Assembly (NCBI RefSeq): GCF_018252635.1 | Contig: NZ_JAGTXM010000002.1 | Location: forward strand, 1,072,962-1,136,961 | Reading direction: 5' to 3' | DNA length: 64,000 nt | Origin: Citrobacter amalonaticus | GTDB lineage: Bacteria > Pseudomonadota > Gammaproteobacteria > Enterobacterales > Enterobacteriaceae | Shown: positions 42,895 through 54,515 of the stretch, in pieces | Layout of the letters: every line of letters begins with the position of its first letter | Numbering within the stretch: position 1 is the stretch's first letter | The notes under the pieces: generated by a model | Database searches by the model: none | What the model was told of the DNA's origin: nothing | What the model saw: only the letters and a program-made list of their open reading frames with translations | Program-made: the position numbers and the translations under genes

Positions 42895-43126
42895 AGCCGT
42901 TAACGGCTGACCGGGTCCGCCCGCAGGAAAGCGGGCGGAGGGGACGGCCTGCAGGGACGCAGGCTCGGCCCCGACCCGACAGGCAGACGGCATAAGGCGA
43001 ATGGACCACGAAGTGGCGATTTTCCCGGCCGGGAGCCGGGATTGTTAAGGGCGTGGCGGAGAACGCCCTTAACACGTTCGCGGGTGAGTTGTTTCCAGAG
43101 AAGCAATGAACATAAGGCGAACGGAA
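42895..43126 (-). repeat. Structured repeat element, right copy of inverted pair
   Basis: Read on the minus strand it starts TTCCGTTCGCCTTATG and repeats the left copy's plan: hairpin A, GTTAAGGGCG/CGCCCTTAAC at 43044-43073; B, CCAC-TTC-GTGG at 43006-43016; C, CCGCCCGC/GCGGGCGG at 42917-42938. Distances from the outer end (53, 110 and 188 bases) equal those of the left copy (53, 109, 187) to within one base. Stems differ in sequence but stay paired. Confidence 0.75.
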
Positions 43127-43265
43127 CCCTTCTCAGAAATGACATGACGCATGTCTGATGGCGCTGCGCTTATCACGCCTATGGTGATCCCGTTACTCCT
43201 GCACCAGCCGCAGTCGTCCGCGTGGCGCACTTAATACCGGAAAAGGCGTAACAATAAGGAACAGT

Positions 43266-43424
43266 ATGGGTCGCCAGCTCATAACGCCTCCACTTCAAGG
43301 GGTTATCTACACTCTGGCAGGGGCAAAGCAGCCTGACACTCAGACGAAAGCAGGAATACTGCGCTATGGTTCATACGAAGGGGTGATAGTTGAGAAGGTA
43401 CTCGTAAGCACAAGGGCACGTTAG
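43266..43424 (+). CDS. Candidate small protein, 52 residues
   Basis: ATG 43266 to TAG 43422-43424, with AATAAGGAACAGT directly before the ATG as a good ribosome binding site. The product begins MGRQLITPPLQGVIYTLAG and ends VIVEKVLVSTRAR; it has no signal peptide or membrane segment and ordinary composition. I do not recognise it. It lies between the structured repeat pair and the terminator of the Gly-rich autotransporter, on the opposite strand to the latter. Confidence 0.35.
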   Translation: MGRQLITPPLQGVIYTLAGAKQPDTQTKAGILRYGSYEGVIVEKVLVSTRAR

Positions 43425-43432
43425 CGATAAAC

Positions 43433-43462
43433 CGCCATCCCGGCCAGAAAGCCGGAATGGCG
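43433..43462 (-). terminator. Terminator-like hairpin after the Gly-rich autotransporter
   Basis: CGCCATCCCGGCC, loop AGAAA, GCCGGAATGGCG: a 12-bp stem with one imperfect pair, 18 bp after the autotransporter stop. On the minus strand it is followed by GTTTATC, a weak T-rich tail. Confidence 0.55.
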
Positions 43463-43479
43463 AGAGGTACATCGCATGA

Positions 43480-46400
43480 CTAGAACTGGTATTTAATCCC
43501 CAGCACCCCACTCGTATCGTGAAAGCCGTTATTACCTATTTGTTGTGCAACGTTACCCCACACGCTGAGATCCCGGGTTAACCGCCCCTCGACGCCCACT
43601 TTCACCTCACCGACGTTTCGACTTCCCTGAAGCGTGGTGCTCGTGTCATTCATTCTGACGCCGTACTGTTTCGTGTTGTGTATCCAGTTCGCTTCGATAA
43701 AGGGTTCAAACTCACGCACATCCCCTTTTTCCGTGGTGCTTTTTCCATTGGCGTAAAGGCGCATGCCCAGACGGGTCTGAATATTGTTATCGCCCTGCCC
43801 CTGCACCCGTGTGCCGTTTTTCTCTGTATGGTCGTTCGCTTTCACCCCCATCCATGTGACCTGTGCCTGTGGTCGCAGATAGACATTACTTTCCATGTCG
43901 CCTGCCGTCGTGAATGAACCCATATGGAAAGCGTAGCCCGATTCCAGCGACGCCGTCAGCCCCTTGCTTTTGTAGCTTTCCTGCGCGATCTCATCCCCTT
44001 TAACCGTATTGTCAAACCAGTTATAAAGAACCCAAGAATCGACATACAACCCCGTTTTATCGACGGCATTCTGATACCAGGTTCCGTACAAACCGGTGCT
44101 GTAGCCGCTCACCTCACCCTGCGAGCGGTAGCCTGACAGGCTGTTATGGATGTTGTTATCCTGCTTACCATAACCGGCCATAACGCCTAACTGATAGCTG
44201 TCTGTTCCGTTTGTGCTGCCCTGGATCAGCGCGCCTCCAACCTGCACGACAACGCGGCTGGATGAAGAGGTGTTCTGATCGTCTGACATCCGGTTCTTGC
44301 TACGCCCACCTGATGTCCGCAGCCACAGGCTGGTCATATGACGCTCCCCGGTGTCGGGATCGGTATACCATGCCCCCCCTTGTCGGTCCTGCAATCGGGT
44401 GTTAAACAGCGAATTCGCTGCCGCCAGGTTGCTGGCATAACTTCCCCCTTCAGGTCGATAGACATGAACTGCATCAGAGCCACCGCCAGCGTTATTGCCA
44501 GAATCCGGGATGGTATCAGGATCCGGACGATCGTTATCGATGACCTCAGGGGAATCGTCAGGATCAGGGCTATCAGTCAGACTGGTTAAATACCAGTTAT
44601 TCCGATCGCTACCAGAAGCCGTTCCCTGCTTCATGTGATATTCATAGCTTCCCGCTACGATACGGCCTTGTTGCACAAAGGCATCCGCCGTCGAATGACC
44701 GGTCTCAATAATTTTAATCCCATCATGCAATAGCGCCCCTGTGCCATTCTCATTGCTAACCTGCACATAGGTCGTACCGGTTGCGTTGCCGGTAACTATC
44801 AGCTTGTCCGTGAGACTGTCGTCGCCGCCGAGAACCGTGCCCAGTGAAAGCGTGCCGCCGTTACCCACATAGTCGCCATTGATGGTCAGCGTATTTCCGG
44901 CGCTGGTCGGGCTATTGTTGAGAATCATGTTGCCGCTGTTCGTGACATTCCCGGTCAGTACGACGCTGAGAGGAGATGCAGGCGGAACACCATAATCATC
45001 AATCAGCAAAGTGCCACGGTTATCCAGCACATTGACGGTCTGGCTGTTGCCGTTAAGGTTAAGCGTCCCTTCCTCGCCGACGGTAACGCCAGCAGTCCTG
45101 GCAAATGCATTCGACGTCGTCGTCTTCAGCATGCCTTCGCTGATTTGAGTCGCCCCCGTATAGGTATTTTCCGCTGACAGTATCAGCGTGCCTTCTCCCG
45201 CTTTGGTCAGACTTTTACCGTCCCAGGCCGGGTTGACGTGCACCGTATTGTCAGCCAGGGCGACGCCGAGATCGAAGGTTCGGCCCTCATCCAGCGTGAA
45301 CGTTCCGTGCGCGTCGGAATCCTGGCCATTCCAGTACAGGGAATACTGGATGGTCCGGGCGCCGGTGTTGATATAGGCGAAGTCCGGCTGGTTCATGCCC
45401 GCCACAAGAGCATTGCTGTAAGAAAACGTCCCGGTAATACCGTTGGTGGTTTCAACCAGAAGAATGTCTTGCATGTCCCAGTGAGAGATATTGGCATTCA
45501 GCGATGCGTTATCACCAACCAAGAGAGACGCCGCCTTGAGGCTGACACCTTCGCCAAGGGTGAGCGACGCCCCTTCAGCAAACGACGCGTTACCGGAAAA
45601 TTCAAGAGGACGTTCCGTCAACGTCATGCTGGCCGCCTGACCCACCGTCAGATTACCGTTGATGGCTCTGTTTGCCGCGTCATTGTTGACGATCTGCAAC
45701 GTTGTCGCGCTGTCGCTCGTACCGTCTGCCAGACTGACATCGCCGGTGATCGTCGAGCCGGTATTCAGCGTCAGCATATTGCTGCCGCCGGTAAAACTGA
45801 TAGCCGCGCCCGCTTCGCCACCGCTCCTGTAGGGCGCACCGCCAGTGATAACGTGGTTATTGATTATCGTCAGATTACTGCCGGATATTGCGTCACCACC
45901 TGTGCCATCCGCGCCGCCATTGCTGCTGTAACTGCCTTTGCCCCCGACGACAGAACCGCTGTTGTTAATCCTCAGGTTGTCACCGAATATTCCGACGCCG
46001 CCGTTGCCGCCGTCGCTGGTGCTAGTATTATTTTGGCTGCCGCTGTAACGACCCTTTCCACCCGTGATGACGCCGCCAGCCAGATTGCTGATGGTCAGGT
46101 TGTAACCGGATATAGCCGTGCCGCCGTCAGCACCGTCAGGGCTTGTCGTATCGCCGCCGGCAAAAGCGCCTTCGCCACCGGTGATGGAGCCAGCATTGGT
46201 GATTGTCATGGTATTGCCAAGTATTCCCGCACCGCCTGCGGAAGGTATCCCGGCACCACCGAGGCCGTCCAGACCGCCAGTGCCGCCTTCACCGCCGGTA
46301 ATCGAACCGCCGGCTAAATTATCAAGGACGATCTCGCTACCAGATATTCCCGCGCCAGCATTGCCGCCATTATTGCCTCCGCCGCTAAGCCCCCCTTCAC

Positions 46401-47403
46401 CACCGACAATGGATCCGCTGTTGGTGATTCTCAGATCGGTACCCGATATCCCCGCCCCGGCATTGCCGCCGAGCGCTTCATAGCCAAATCCCCCTTCGCC
46501 ACCGATGATGGATCCGCCATTGGTTATGGTCAGAGCGGAACCTGATATGGCATCGCCCCCTAAGCTTCCGGAATTGCCTCGCCCTCCCGTAATTGACCCA
46601 CGGGCAATATTGTCAATGACCATATTGCTGCCGGATATTCCGGCACCGGCATTGCCACCTTCAACCCCATCGTAACCATATCCCCCTCCGCCGCCGAGAA
46701 TAGCGCCGCTGTTGGTGATGGTCAGCGCGGAACCCGCTATGGCATCGCCTCCCTCGCCACTGGAATTACCGTCACCACCGGTAATACGGTAAGTATTAAT
46801 AATCGTCAGATCGGTACCTGATATGCCAGCGCCGCCAATACCGCCCGTACCACCGTTATCATCATAGCCGTAACTGCCATCGCCTCCGGTAATCGCGCCA
46901 TCGTTGGTTATCATGAGACGGTCACCAGAGATACCCGCACCGCTAGCGGAATATCTCCCCCCTTCACCACCGGTGATGGAGCCGGTACGAGAATTGGCTA
47001 TAGACAGATCAGTACCCGATATTCCCACACCGCCTGCACCAATGCCGCTAACGCCATAGCTCCCCTCACCACCCGTAATCCTTCCGCTGTTAGTGATTGT
47101 TGCATTATTACCGGACATTCCGTCGCCGCCGTCGCCGCCCGCGTCACCATCACCGCCGGTTATTGTGATGCCACTACCGACGCTTACGCTGTTATCCGCC
47201 GCGCTCGTTTCCGGGTTCGGTGATAAGACATACCCGGCCCCGGCGCCATCACTGCCGCCGCTCGTCCCGTGAGTCCCTGTGTTGGATTGCGCCGTATAAG
47301 GAAATGAACCATCAACATAAATCGTGGCACCTGTTGCCGATCCGGAGGATATGAAGATCGATGCGATCAATAACGCTATTTGGTTTCTGCGAAAATGTTG
47401 CAT
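43480..47403 (-). CDS. Large autotransporter with Gly-rich repeat passenger
   Basis: 1307-residue type Va autotransporter. Signal peptide is MQHFRRNQIALLIASIFISSGSATGA. Residues about 60-545 hold some 14 degenerate repeats built on GAGISGxxLxITNxGSITGGEG with Gly-rich connectors. Beta-helix passenger repeats follow (LTKAGEGTLILSAENTYTGATQISEGML near 745). A Pro/Asp linker (DSPDPDDSPEVIDNDRPDPD near 960) leads to an AIDA/MisL-like autochaperone region (SLFNTRLQDRQGGAWYTD) and a beta-barrel ending GVLGIKYQF. Ligand unknown; an adhesin is likely. Not present in K-12 at this locus. The long frames on the opposite strand are composition artefacts. Confidence 0.85.
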   Translation of the reverse strand: MQHFRRNQIALLIASIFISSGSATGATIYVDGSFPYTAQSNTGTHGTSGGSDGAGAGYVLSPNPETSAADNSVSVGSGITITGGDGDAGGDGGDGMSGNNATITNSGRITGGEGSYGVSGIGAGGVGISGTDLSIANSRTGSITGGEGGRYSASGAGISGDRLMITNDGAITGGDGSYGYDDNGGTGGIGGAGISGTDLTIINTYRITGGDGNSSGEGGDAIAGSALTITNSGAILGGGGGYGYDGVEGGNAGAGISGSNMVIDNIARGSITGGRGNSGSLGGDAISGSALTITNGGSIIGGEGGFGYEALGGNAGAGISGTDLRITNSGSIVGGEGGLSGGGNNGGNAGAGISGSEIVLDNLAGGSITGGEGGTGGLDGLGGAGIPSAGGAGILGNTMTITNAGSITGGEGAFAGGDTTSPDGADGGTAISGYNLTISNLAGGVITGGKGRYSGSQNNTSTSDGGNGGVGIFGDNLRINNSGSVVGGKGSYSSNGGADGTGGDAISGSNLTIINNHVITGGAPYRSGGEAGAAISFTGGSNMLTLNTGSTITGDVSLADGTSDSATTLQIVNNDAANRAINGNLTVGQAASMTLTERPLEFSGNASFAEGASLTLGEGVSLKAASLLVGDNASLNANISHWDMQDILLVETTNGITGTFSYSNALVAGMNQPDFAYINTGARTIQYSLYWNGQDSDAHGTFTLDEGRTFDLGVALADNTVHVNPAWDGKSLTKAGEGTLILSAENTYTGATQISEGMLKTTTSNAFARTAGVTVGEEGTLNLNGNSQTVNVLDNRGTLLIDDYGVPPASPLSVVLTGNVTNSGNMILNNSPTSAGNTLTINGDYVGNGGTLSLGTVLGGDDSLTDKLIVTGNATGTTYVQVSNENGTGALLHDGIKIIETGHSTADAFVQQGRIVAGSYEYHMKQGTASGSDRNNWYLTSLTDSPDPDDSPEVIDNDRPDPDTIPDSGNNAGGGSDAVHVYRPEGGSYASNLAAANSLFNTRLQDRQGGAWYTDPDTGERHMTSLWLRTSGGRSKNRMSDDQNTSSSSRVVVQVGGALIQGSTNGTDSYQLGVMAGYGKQDNNIHNSLSGYRSQGEVSGYSTGLYGTWYQNAVDKTGLYVDSWVLYNWFDNTVKGDEIAQESYKSKGLTASLESGYAFHMGSFTTAGDMESNVYLRPQAQVTWMGVKANDHTEKNGTRVQGQGDNNIQTRLGMRLYANGKSTTEKGDVREFEPFIEANWIHNTKQYGVRMNDTSTTLQGSRNVGEVKVGVEGRLTRDLSVWGNVAQQIGNNGFHDTSGVLGIKYQF

Positions 47404-48092
47404 TAATAACTCCCTTGCTAATCTTCACAAAAATCCGTTAATTTCCAGCTCTTGTTAAATCAATAAACAAAGTAGAAAAAACCAGGAAACAAAAAATTAG
47501 CAATAAAAATTAAATTAAATTCAAAGAAAATAAAGATTGTATTGGAAGCTATCAAATCCATATCGAAGAGTAAACGCGATAAATCATTTCAAAAAAAAAT
47601 CTTAAATCTTCACTACTTAACTATTTCACAATATTAAATCATATAAAACAATGAGATAAATGGAATTACGCAAAAATGCATTTAATGTAAACATGGCCAT
47701 TAAGAAAAATACCAAATTTAATTTGTGATAAAAACAAGATGTTACATTCATCGCCAGCGATATAAACCCGTCAACGTTTAAATCCCTTTATGTTTTTTTA
47801 TTTCATCTTAACCCCGTTAAATAAGATGGGGTATTTAGAAAAGACACACCTATTTTTATTATCATTTTTGCAAGGCTTCTCAATTACGCACCTGACTGAA
47901 GAAATAATCTCTCCTGACAATCGCGCGTAAATATCTCTGCGACGCCACGAAAAAGCAGCATTGCACTCTTCTGTTTCACTATTGGGATTCACCCCGTTGG
48001 CCCAATCTCATCGCTATTCGCCCATTTGCCCCTGTTCAACTTTTGGCTAACACGCCAGGATGACACCACAGCCTCTCACGTGGAGTATCGCT
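47404..48092. other. AT-rich intergenic region upstream of the Gly-rich autotransporter
   Basis: 689 bp, very AT-rich from 47430 to 47880. It should hold the autotransporter promoter (minus) and the metallohydrolase promoter (plus). A 64-codon minus frame at 47798-47992 has no ribosome binding site or recognisable domain, so I do not call it. Low GC suggests acquired, H-NS-silenced DNA. Confidence 0.5.
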
Positions 48093-48869
48093 ATGAAGAT
48101 TACCCATATTCGTAACGCCACCCAGTTGATTACTTTTGGTGGTAAAACCTTTCTTGTCGATCCGATGCTCGCCCCGCAAGGGGCGTATCCCGGCTTCCCC
48201 GGCACGGCGCGGGCCGAAATCCGCAATCCTGGCGTGGAGCTTCCCTGCGGCATCGATTCCCTTTTACATGCCGATGCGCTGATCGTCACCCATCTCCATG
48301 CGGACCACTGGGATGACGTCGCCGCAAAAGTCGTGCCGAAAGAGAAACCGATTTATGTGCAAAACGACCAGGATGCGCAAATCCTGCGGGAACAGGGTTT
48401 CAGTCAACTCACCGTTCTGACCGACGATACCCGATTGGGTGAGATCACCCTGCGCAAAACGGGCGGGCAGCATGGCTCCGACCGGCTGTATGCCATTCCC
48501 GCTATGGCCGAGCGAATGGGCGATGCCTGCGGGATTATCTTCCAGCATCCACAAGAAAAAACGCTGTATCTGGTCGGCGATACGATCTGGCGCGAGGAAG
48601 TCGAAGCCAGTATGGTTTCTTTCCAGCCTGATGTGGTGGTACTGAACGCCGGGTTTGCGCACGTGATCGGTTTTGGTGCCATTATCATGGGAGCAGAAGA
48701 TGTGCTGAAAACCCACTTCGTACTGCCCGATGCGCAGATTGTGGCGATTCACATGGAAGCGATAAACCACTGCCTGTTGACACGCACCGCGCTCAGAGAA
48801 TACGCCCGCGATAACCAGATTGCAGAATATGTCGTGGTGCCAGAAGATGGGGAAACCCTGACGTTTTAA
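48093..48869 (+). CDS. Metallo-beta-lactamase-fold hydrolase (UlaG-like)
   Basis: 258-residue cytoplasmic hydrolase from ATG 48093 (MKITHIRNATQLITFGGKTFLVDPML), with TGGAG before it. The metal motif HLHADHWD lies near residue 68, further ligands in GGQHGS, the Asp in LVGDTIW, and a late His in AIHMEAINHC. The family (COG2220, lactonases and related phosphoesterases) is certain; the substrate is not. It is 18 bp upstream of an AraC-type regulator and probably cotranscribed. Confidence 0.82.
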   Translation: MKITHIRNATQLITFGGKTFLVDPMLAPQGAYPGFPGTARAEIRNPGVELPCGIDSLLHADALIVTHLHADHWDDVAAKVVPKEKPIYVQNDQDAQILREQGFSQLTVLTDDTRLGEITLRKTGGQHGSDRLYAIPAMAERMGDACGIIFQHPQEKTLYLVGDTIWREEVEASMVSFQPDVVVLNAGFAHVIGFGAIIMGAEDVLKTHFVLPDAQIVAIHMEAINHCLLTRTALREYARDNQIAEYVVVPEDGETLTF

Positions 48870-48887
48870 TCCCAGCAGAGGAAATGC

Positions 48888-49844
48888 ATGCGCCCCGTTA
48901 CCGTCGCGATCGTCGCTGTTGATGATTTCAGTCCGTTTCACTTCTCAGTGCCGTGCATCATGTTCAGTGAAAAAGCGGCGGCGAAGAAGCGCTTTGAGGT
49001 ACTGATTTGCGCTGAAGTCCCGGGTGTTGTCACCTCTGTGGAAGGTTTTTCCGTCACCGCCCCCCAGGGACTGGAGGCGGTGACCACTGCCGATATTGTG
49101 ATTGTTCCCTGGTGGGGAACAACCTCGCATCGCCCGCCACAGCCGCTGCTCGATGCGCTGGTGCTGGCCCGCCAAAACGGCGCACAGGTGGTCGGGTTGT
49201 GCCTCGGCGCATTTGTACTCGGTTATGCAGGACTGCTGGACGGCAGACGCGCCGCCACCCACTGGGAGTTTGAAGCCGATTTTCAGGCGCGGTTTCCCGA
49301 CGCGCATCTGGACATCAACGCCCTGTACGTCGACGATGATGGCATCGTCACCTCGGCTGGCACCGCTGCCGCGCTCGACTGTTGTCTGTACCTCATTCGC
49401 CAGCGGTTTGGCAGTACGGTGGCGAATCAGATTGCGCGCCGAATGATTGTGCCACCGCATCGCGAGGGCGGCCAGGCGCAGTTTATTGCTCAACCTGTGG
49501 CGAAGAATACCCATGATCAACGGATTAACGGTCTGCTGGACTACCTTCGCCAGCACAGCCATGAACAGCACGACCTGGACTCGCTGGCGCAAAAGGTGAT
49601 GATGAGTCGCCGCACCCTGACCCGTCACTTTATGAAAGCAACGGGCAGCAGCATTGCAGAATGGCTGATCGCTGAACGCCTGCGCCGCAGCCAGGAGCTG
49701 CTGGAATCCTCCCGGCTTCCCGTCGAGCGTATTGCCGCTGAGGTCGGGTTTCTGTCGCCGGTGACCTGGCGTCAGCATTTCAAATCTCGCTTCGGCGTCA
49801 GCCCGGCAGAATGGCGAAAAACCTTTCAGGGTGTGGCATCATAG
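48888..49844 (+). CDS. GlxA-type regulator: DJ-1/PfpI plus AraC domains
   Basis: 318-residue transcription regulator. The N-terminal DJ-1/PfpI (glutamine amidotransferase-like) domain, about 1-185, has the nucleophile-elbow cysteine in VVGLCLGAFVLGYAGLL; a DNA-binding AraC/XylS domain occupies about 215-318 (LAQKVMMSRRTLTRHFMKATGSS, RIAAEVGFLSPVTWRQHFKSRFGVSPAEWR). Such regulators usually sense a metabolite through the DJ-1 domain. The link to the preceding hydrolase suggests they share a substrate. Target genes unknown. Confidence 0.85.
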   Translation: MRPVTVAIVAVDDFSPFHFSVPCIMFSEKAAAKKRFEVLICAEVPGVVTSVEGFSVTAPQGLEAVTTADIVIVPWWGTTSHRPPQPLLDALVLARQNGAQVVGLCLGAFVLGYAGLLDGRRAATHWEFEADFQARFPDAHLDINALYVDDDGIVTSAGTAAALDCCLYLIRQRFGSTVANQIARRMIVPPHREGGQAQFIAQPVAKNTHDQRINGLLDYLRQHSHEQHDLDSLAQKVMMSRRTLTRHFMKATGSSIAEWLIAERLRRSQELLESSRLPVERIAAEVGFLSPVTWRQHFKSRFGVSPAEWRKTFQGVAS

Positions 49845-49878
49845 CGCGCAGAACATATTGAATTCAGGGGAGTGAATT

Positions 49879-50961
49879 GTGAAACCGGTAACGCTATATG
49901 ATGTTGCAGACCACGCTGGTGTCTCCTATCAGACCGTCTCCCGTGTGGTAAATCAGGCGAGCCACGTTTCCGCGAAAACCCGACAAAAAGTGGAAGCCGC
50001 CATGGCGGAGCTGAATTACATCCCCAATCGCGTCGCCCAACAGCTGGCCGGAAAACAAACGCCGCTAATCGGCGTGGCAACGTCCAACCTGGCGCTGCAT
50101 GCCCCTTCGCAAATTGTCGCATCCATCAAATCACGTGCCGACCAGTCCGGCGCCAGCGTGGTCATTGCCATGGTTGAACGCCACGGTGTCGACGCCTGCA
50201 AAGCGGCGATACATAACCTGTTGGCACAGCGGGTTACAGGGCTGATTGTCAACTATCCCCTTGATGAAGACGATGCCATCGCCGTCGCTGCCACCTGCGG
50301 TACGGTCCCCGTTCTGTTCCTCGATGTGTCTGATCCTTCACCGATCAACAGTATTATTTTCTCGCATGATGATGGTGCACGACTGGGTGTTGAACATCTG
50401 GTCCGCAACGGCCATCAGCGCATTGCCCTGTTAGCCGGCCCTCGTTCTTCCGTTTCGGCGCGCCTGCGCCTGGCGGGCTGGCATAAGTACCTCGCCCGCC
50501 ATCAGCTGCAGCCGGTCGCGGAACAGGAAGGCGACTGGAGCGCGATGTCCGGTTTTTTACAAACACAGCAAATGCTGAGCGCAGGCGTCATCCCCGGCGC
50601 GATGTTGGTAGCTAACGATCAGATGGCGCTGGGCGCGATGCGGGCGATCAGCGAATTTGGGCTGCGCGTGGCGAACGACATTTCGGTGGTGGGTTATGAC
50701 GATACCGAAGACAGCGCCTGCTACATCCCGCCACTCACTACCATCCGGCAGGATTTTGCCCTTCTTGGCCAGACCAGCGTCGATCGCCTGCTGCAACTTT
50801 CCCGCGGCGAATACGCCCCAGGGAATCAACTGCTGCCGGTCACCCTGGTAGAGCGAAAAACCGTCCTGCCCCCCGAAAATCAGCACGCCTCCCCCCAGGC
50901 GCTGGCGGACTCGCTGATTCAACTGGCGCGTCAGGTAGCGTTACTGGATCGTTCAGAATAA
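49879..50961 (+). CDS. lacI: LacI, lac repressor
   Basis: 360-residue repressor with GTG start at 49879, as in E. coli. The recognition helix region YDVADHAGVSYQTVSRVVNQASHVSAKTR keeps the Tyr-Gln pair that reads lac operators. The hinge and core (LIGVATSNLALHAPSQIVASIKSRA, ANDQMALGAMRAISE) follow, with a C-terminal Leu-rich tetramer tail (ADSLIQLARQVALLDRSE). The stop codon touches the CRP site of the lac promoter. It should bind allolactose. Confidence 0.96.
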   Translation: MKPVTLYDVADHAGVSYQTVSRVVNQASHVSAKTRQKVEAAMAELNYIPNRVAQQLAGKQTPLIGVATSNLALHAPSQIVASIKSRADQSGASVVIAMVERHGVDACKAAIHNLLAQRVTGLIVNYPLDEDDAIAVAATCGTVPVLFLDVSDPSPINSIIFSHDDGARLGVEHLVRNGHQRIALLAGPRSSVSARLRLAGWHKYLARHQLQPVAEQEGDWSAMSGFLQTQQMLSAGVIPGAMLVANDQMALGAMRAISEFGLRVANDISVVGYDDTEDSACYIPPLTTIRQDFALLGQTSVDRLLQLSRGEYAPGNQLLPVTLVERKTVLPPENQHASPQALADSLIQLARQVALLDRSE

Positions 50962-51051
50962 TGTGAGTCAGTTCACTCATTAGGTTCCTCACGCTTTACA
51001 GCTTTCTGGCCTCCCTCGTATGTTAAATGAAATTGTGAGCGAGTAACAATT
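50962..51051 (+). promoter_or_regulatory. lac promoter and operator O1
   Basis: CRP site TGTGAGTCAGTTCACTCA (50962-50979), -35 TTTACA (50995-51000), 18-bp spacer, -10 TATGTT (51019-51024) and operator AATTGTGAGCGAGTAACAATT (51031-51051). Spacing matches E. coli lac. The operator centre (GAGCGAGTAAC) is the same as that of E. coli O2, not O1. The lacZ ribosome binding site AGGA follows. Confidence 0.93.
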
Positions 51052-51056
51052 ATTAA

Positions 51057-54146
<3,090 letters not shown>

Positions 54147-54153
54147 CACGGGA

Positions 54154-54486
54154 TTACACCATAATTAACCGCTTGAACAGAAGTTGCTGCACGTCCTGAC
54201 GATGCGCCAGAATCGCATGGGCAGTGACGATCGTTCCTTCAACGGAATAGAGAACGCGATAACCGTCAGCATGGTTAAATTCACGGTATTTCGCACAGCC
54301 AATTTTAATCAGTTCAGGGCAAATCTGACTTCCCAGGGGAAATTGCCCCACGATCTTTTCGAACTGCCCAAGAATATCCGCAATAATGGATCGCGTTTCT
54401 AATCCTGCCCGGCGGAGGTGAGTGGCAATATCGTTGATGCAATGCCTGGCCGTCAGCGTATACGTAAAAGTCATCTTAGGTTCCAT
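54154..54486 (-). CDS. RelE/ParE-family toxin
   Basis: 110-residue basic protein from ATG 54486, with AAGGAT 7 bases upstream; ATG 54474 is an alternative. It has the RelE/ParE fold pattern: an early helical hairpin (ARHCINDIATHLRRAG), then GCAKYREFNHADGYRVLYSVEGTIVTAHAILAHRQDVQQLLFKRL. The YREF...YRVLY and HAILAHRQD segments are typical. Whether it acts on ribosome-bound mRNA (RelE) or gyrase (ParE) cannot be told. It lies 30 bp downstream of its antitoxin gene. Confidence 0.8.
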   Translation of the reverse strand: MEPKMTFTYTLTARHCINDIATHLRRAGLETRSIIADILGQFEKIVGQFPLGSQICPELIKIGCAKYREFNHADGYRVLYSVEGTIVTAHAILAHRQDVQQLLFKRLIMV

Positions 54487-54515
54487 TTAAGATCCTTCAA
54501 CCCTTCGGCGTGTTG

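Noticed and set aside
42519-43145. Overlapping frames of 78-105 codons in the inverted repeat pair
   Set aside because: The two arms give related peptides only because the DNA is related. Paired stem changes and Arg/Pro-rich composition point to structure, not protein. Kept as repeats.
45238-46317. 359-codon open frame opposite the Gly-rich autotransporter
   Set aside because: The passenger repeats are rich in GGN and ACC codons, whose complements rarely give stops. No ribosome binding site or domain is seen; the minus-strand autotransporter is clearly the gene.
47798-47992. 64-codon frame in the AT-rich gap after the Gly-rich autotransporter
   Set aside because: No recognisable domain or ribosome binding site.
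48945-49778. 277-codon antisense frame opposite the DJ-1/AraC regulator
   Set aside because: Shadow of a gene with clear domains on the plus strand.
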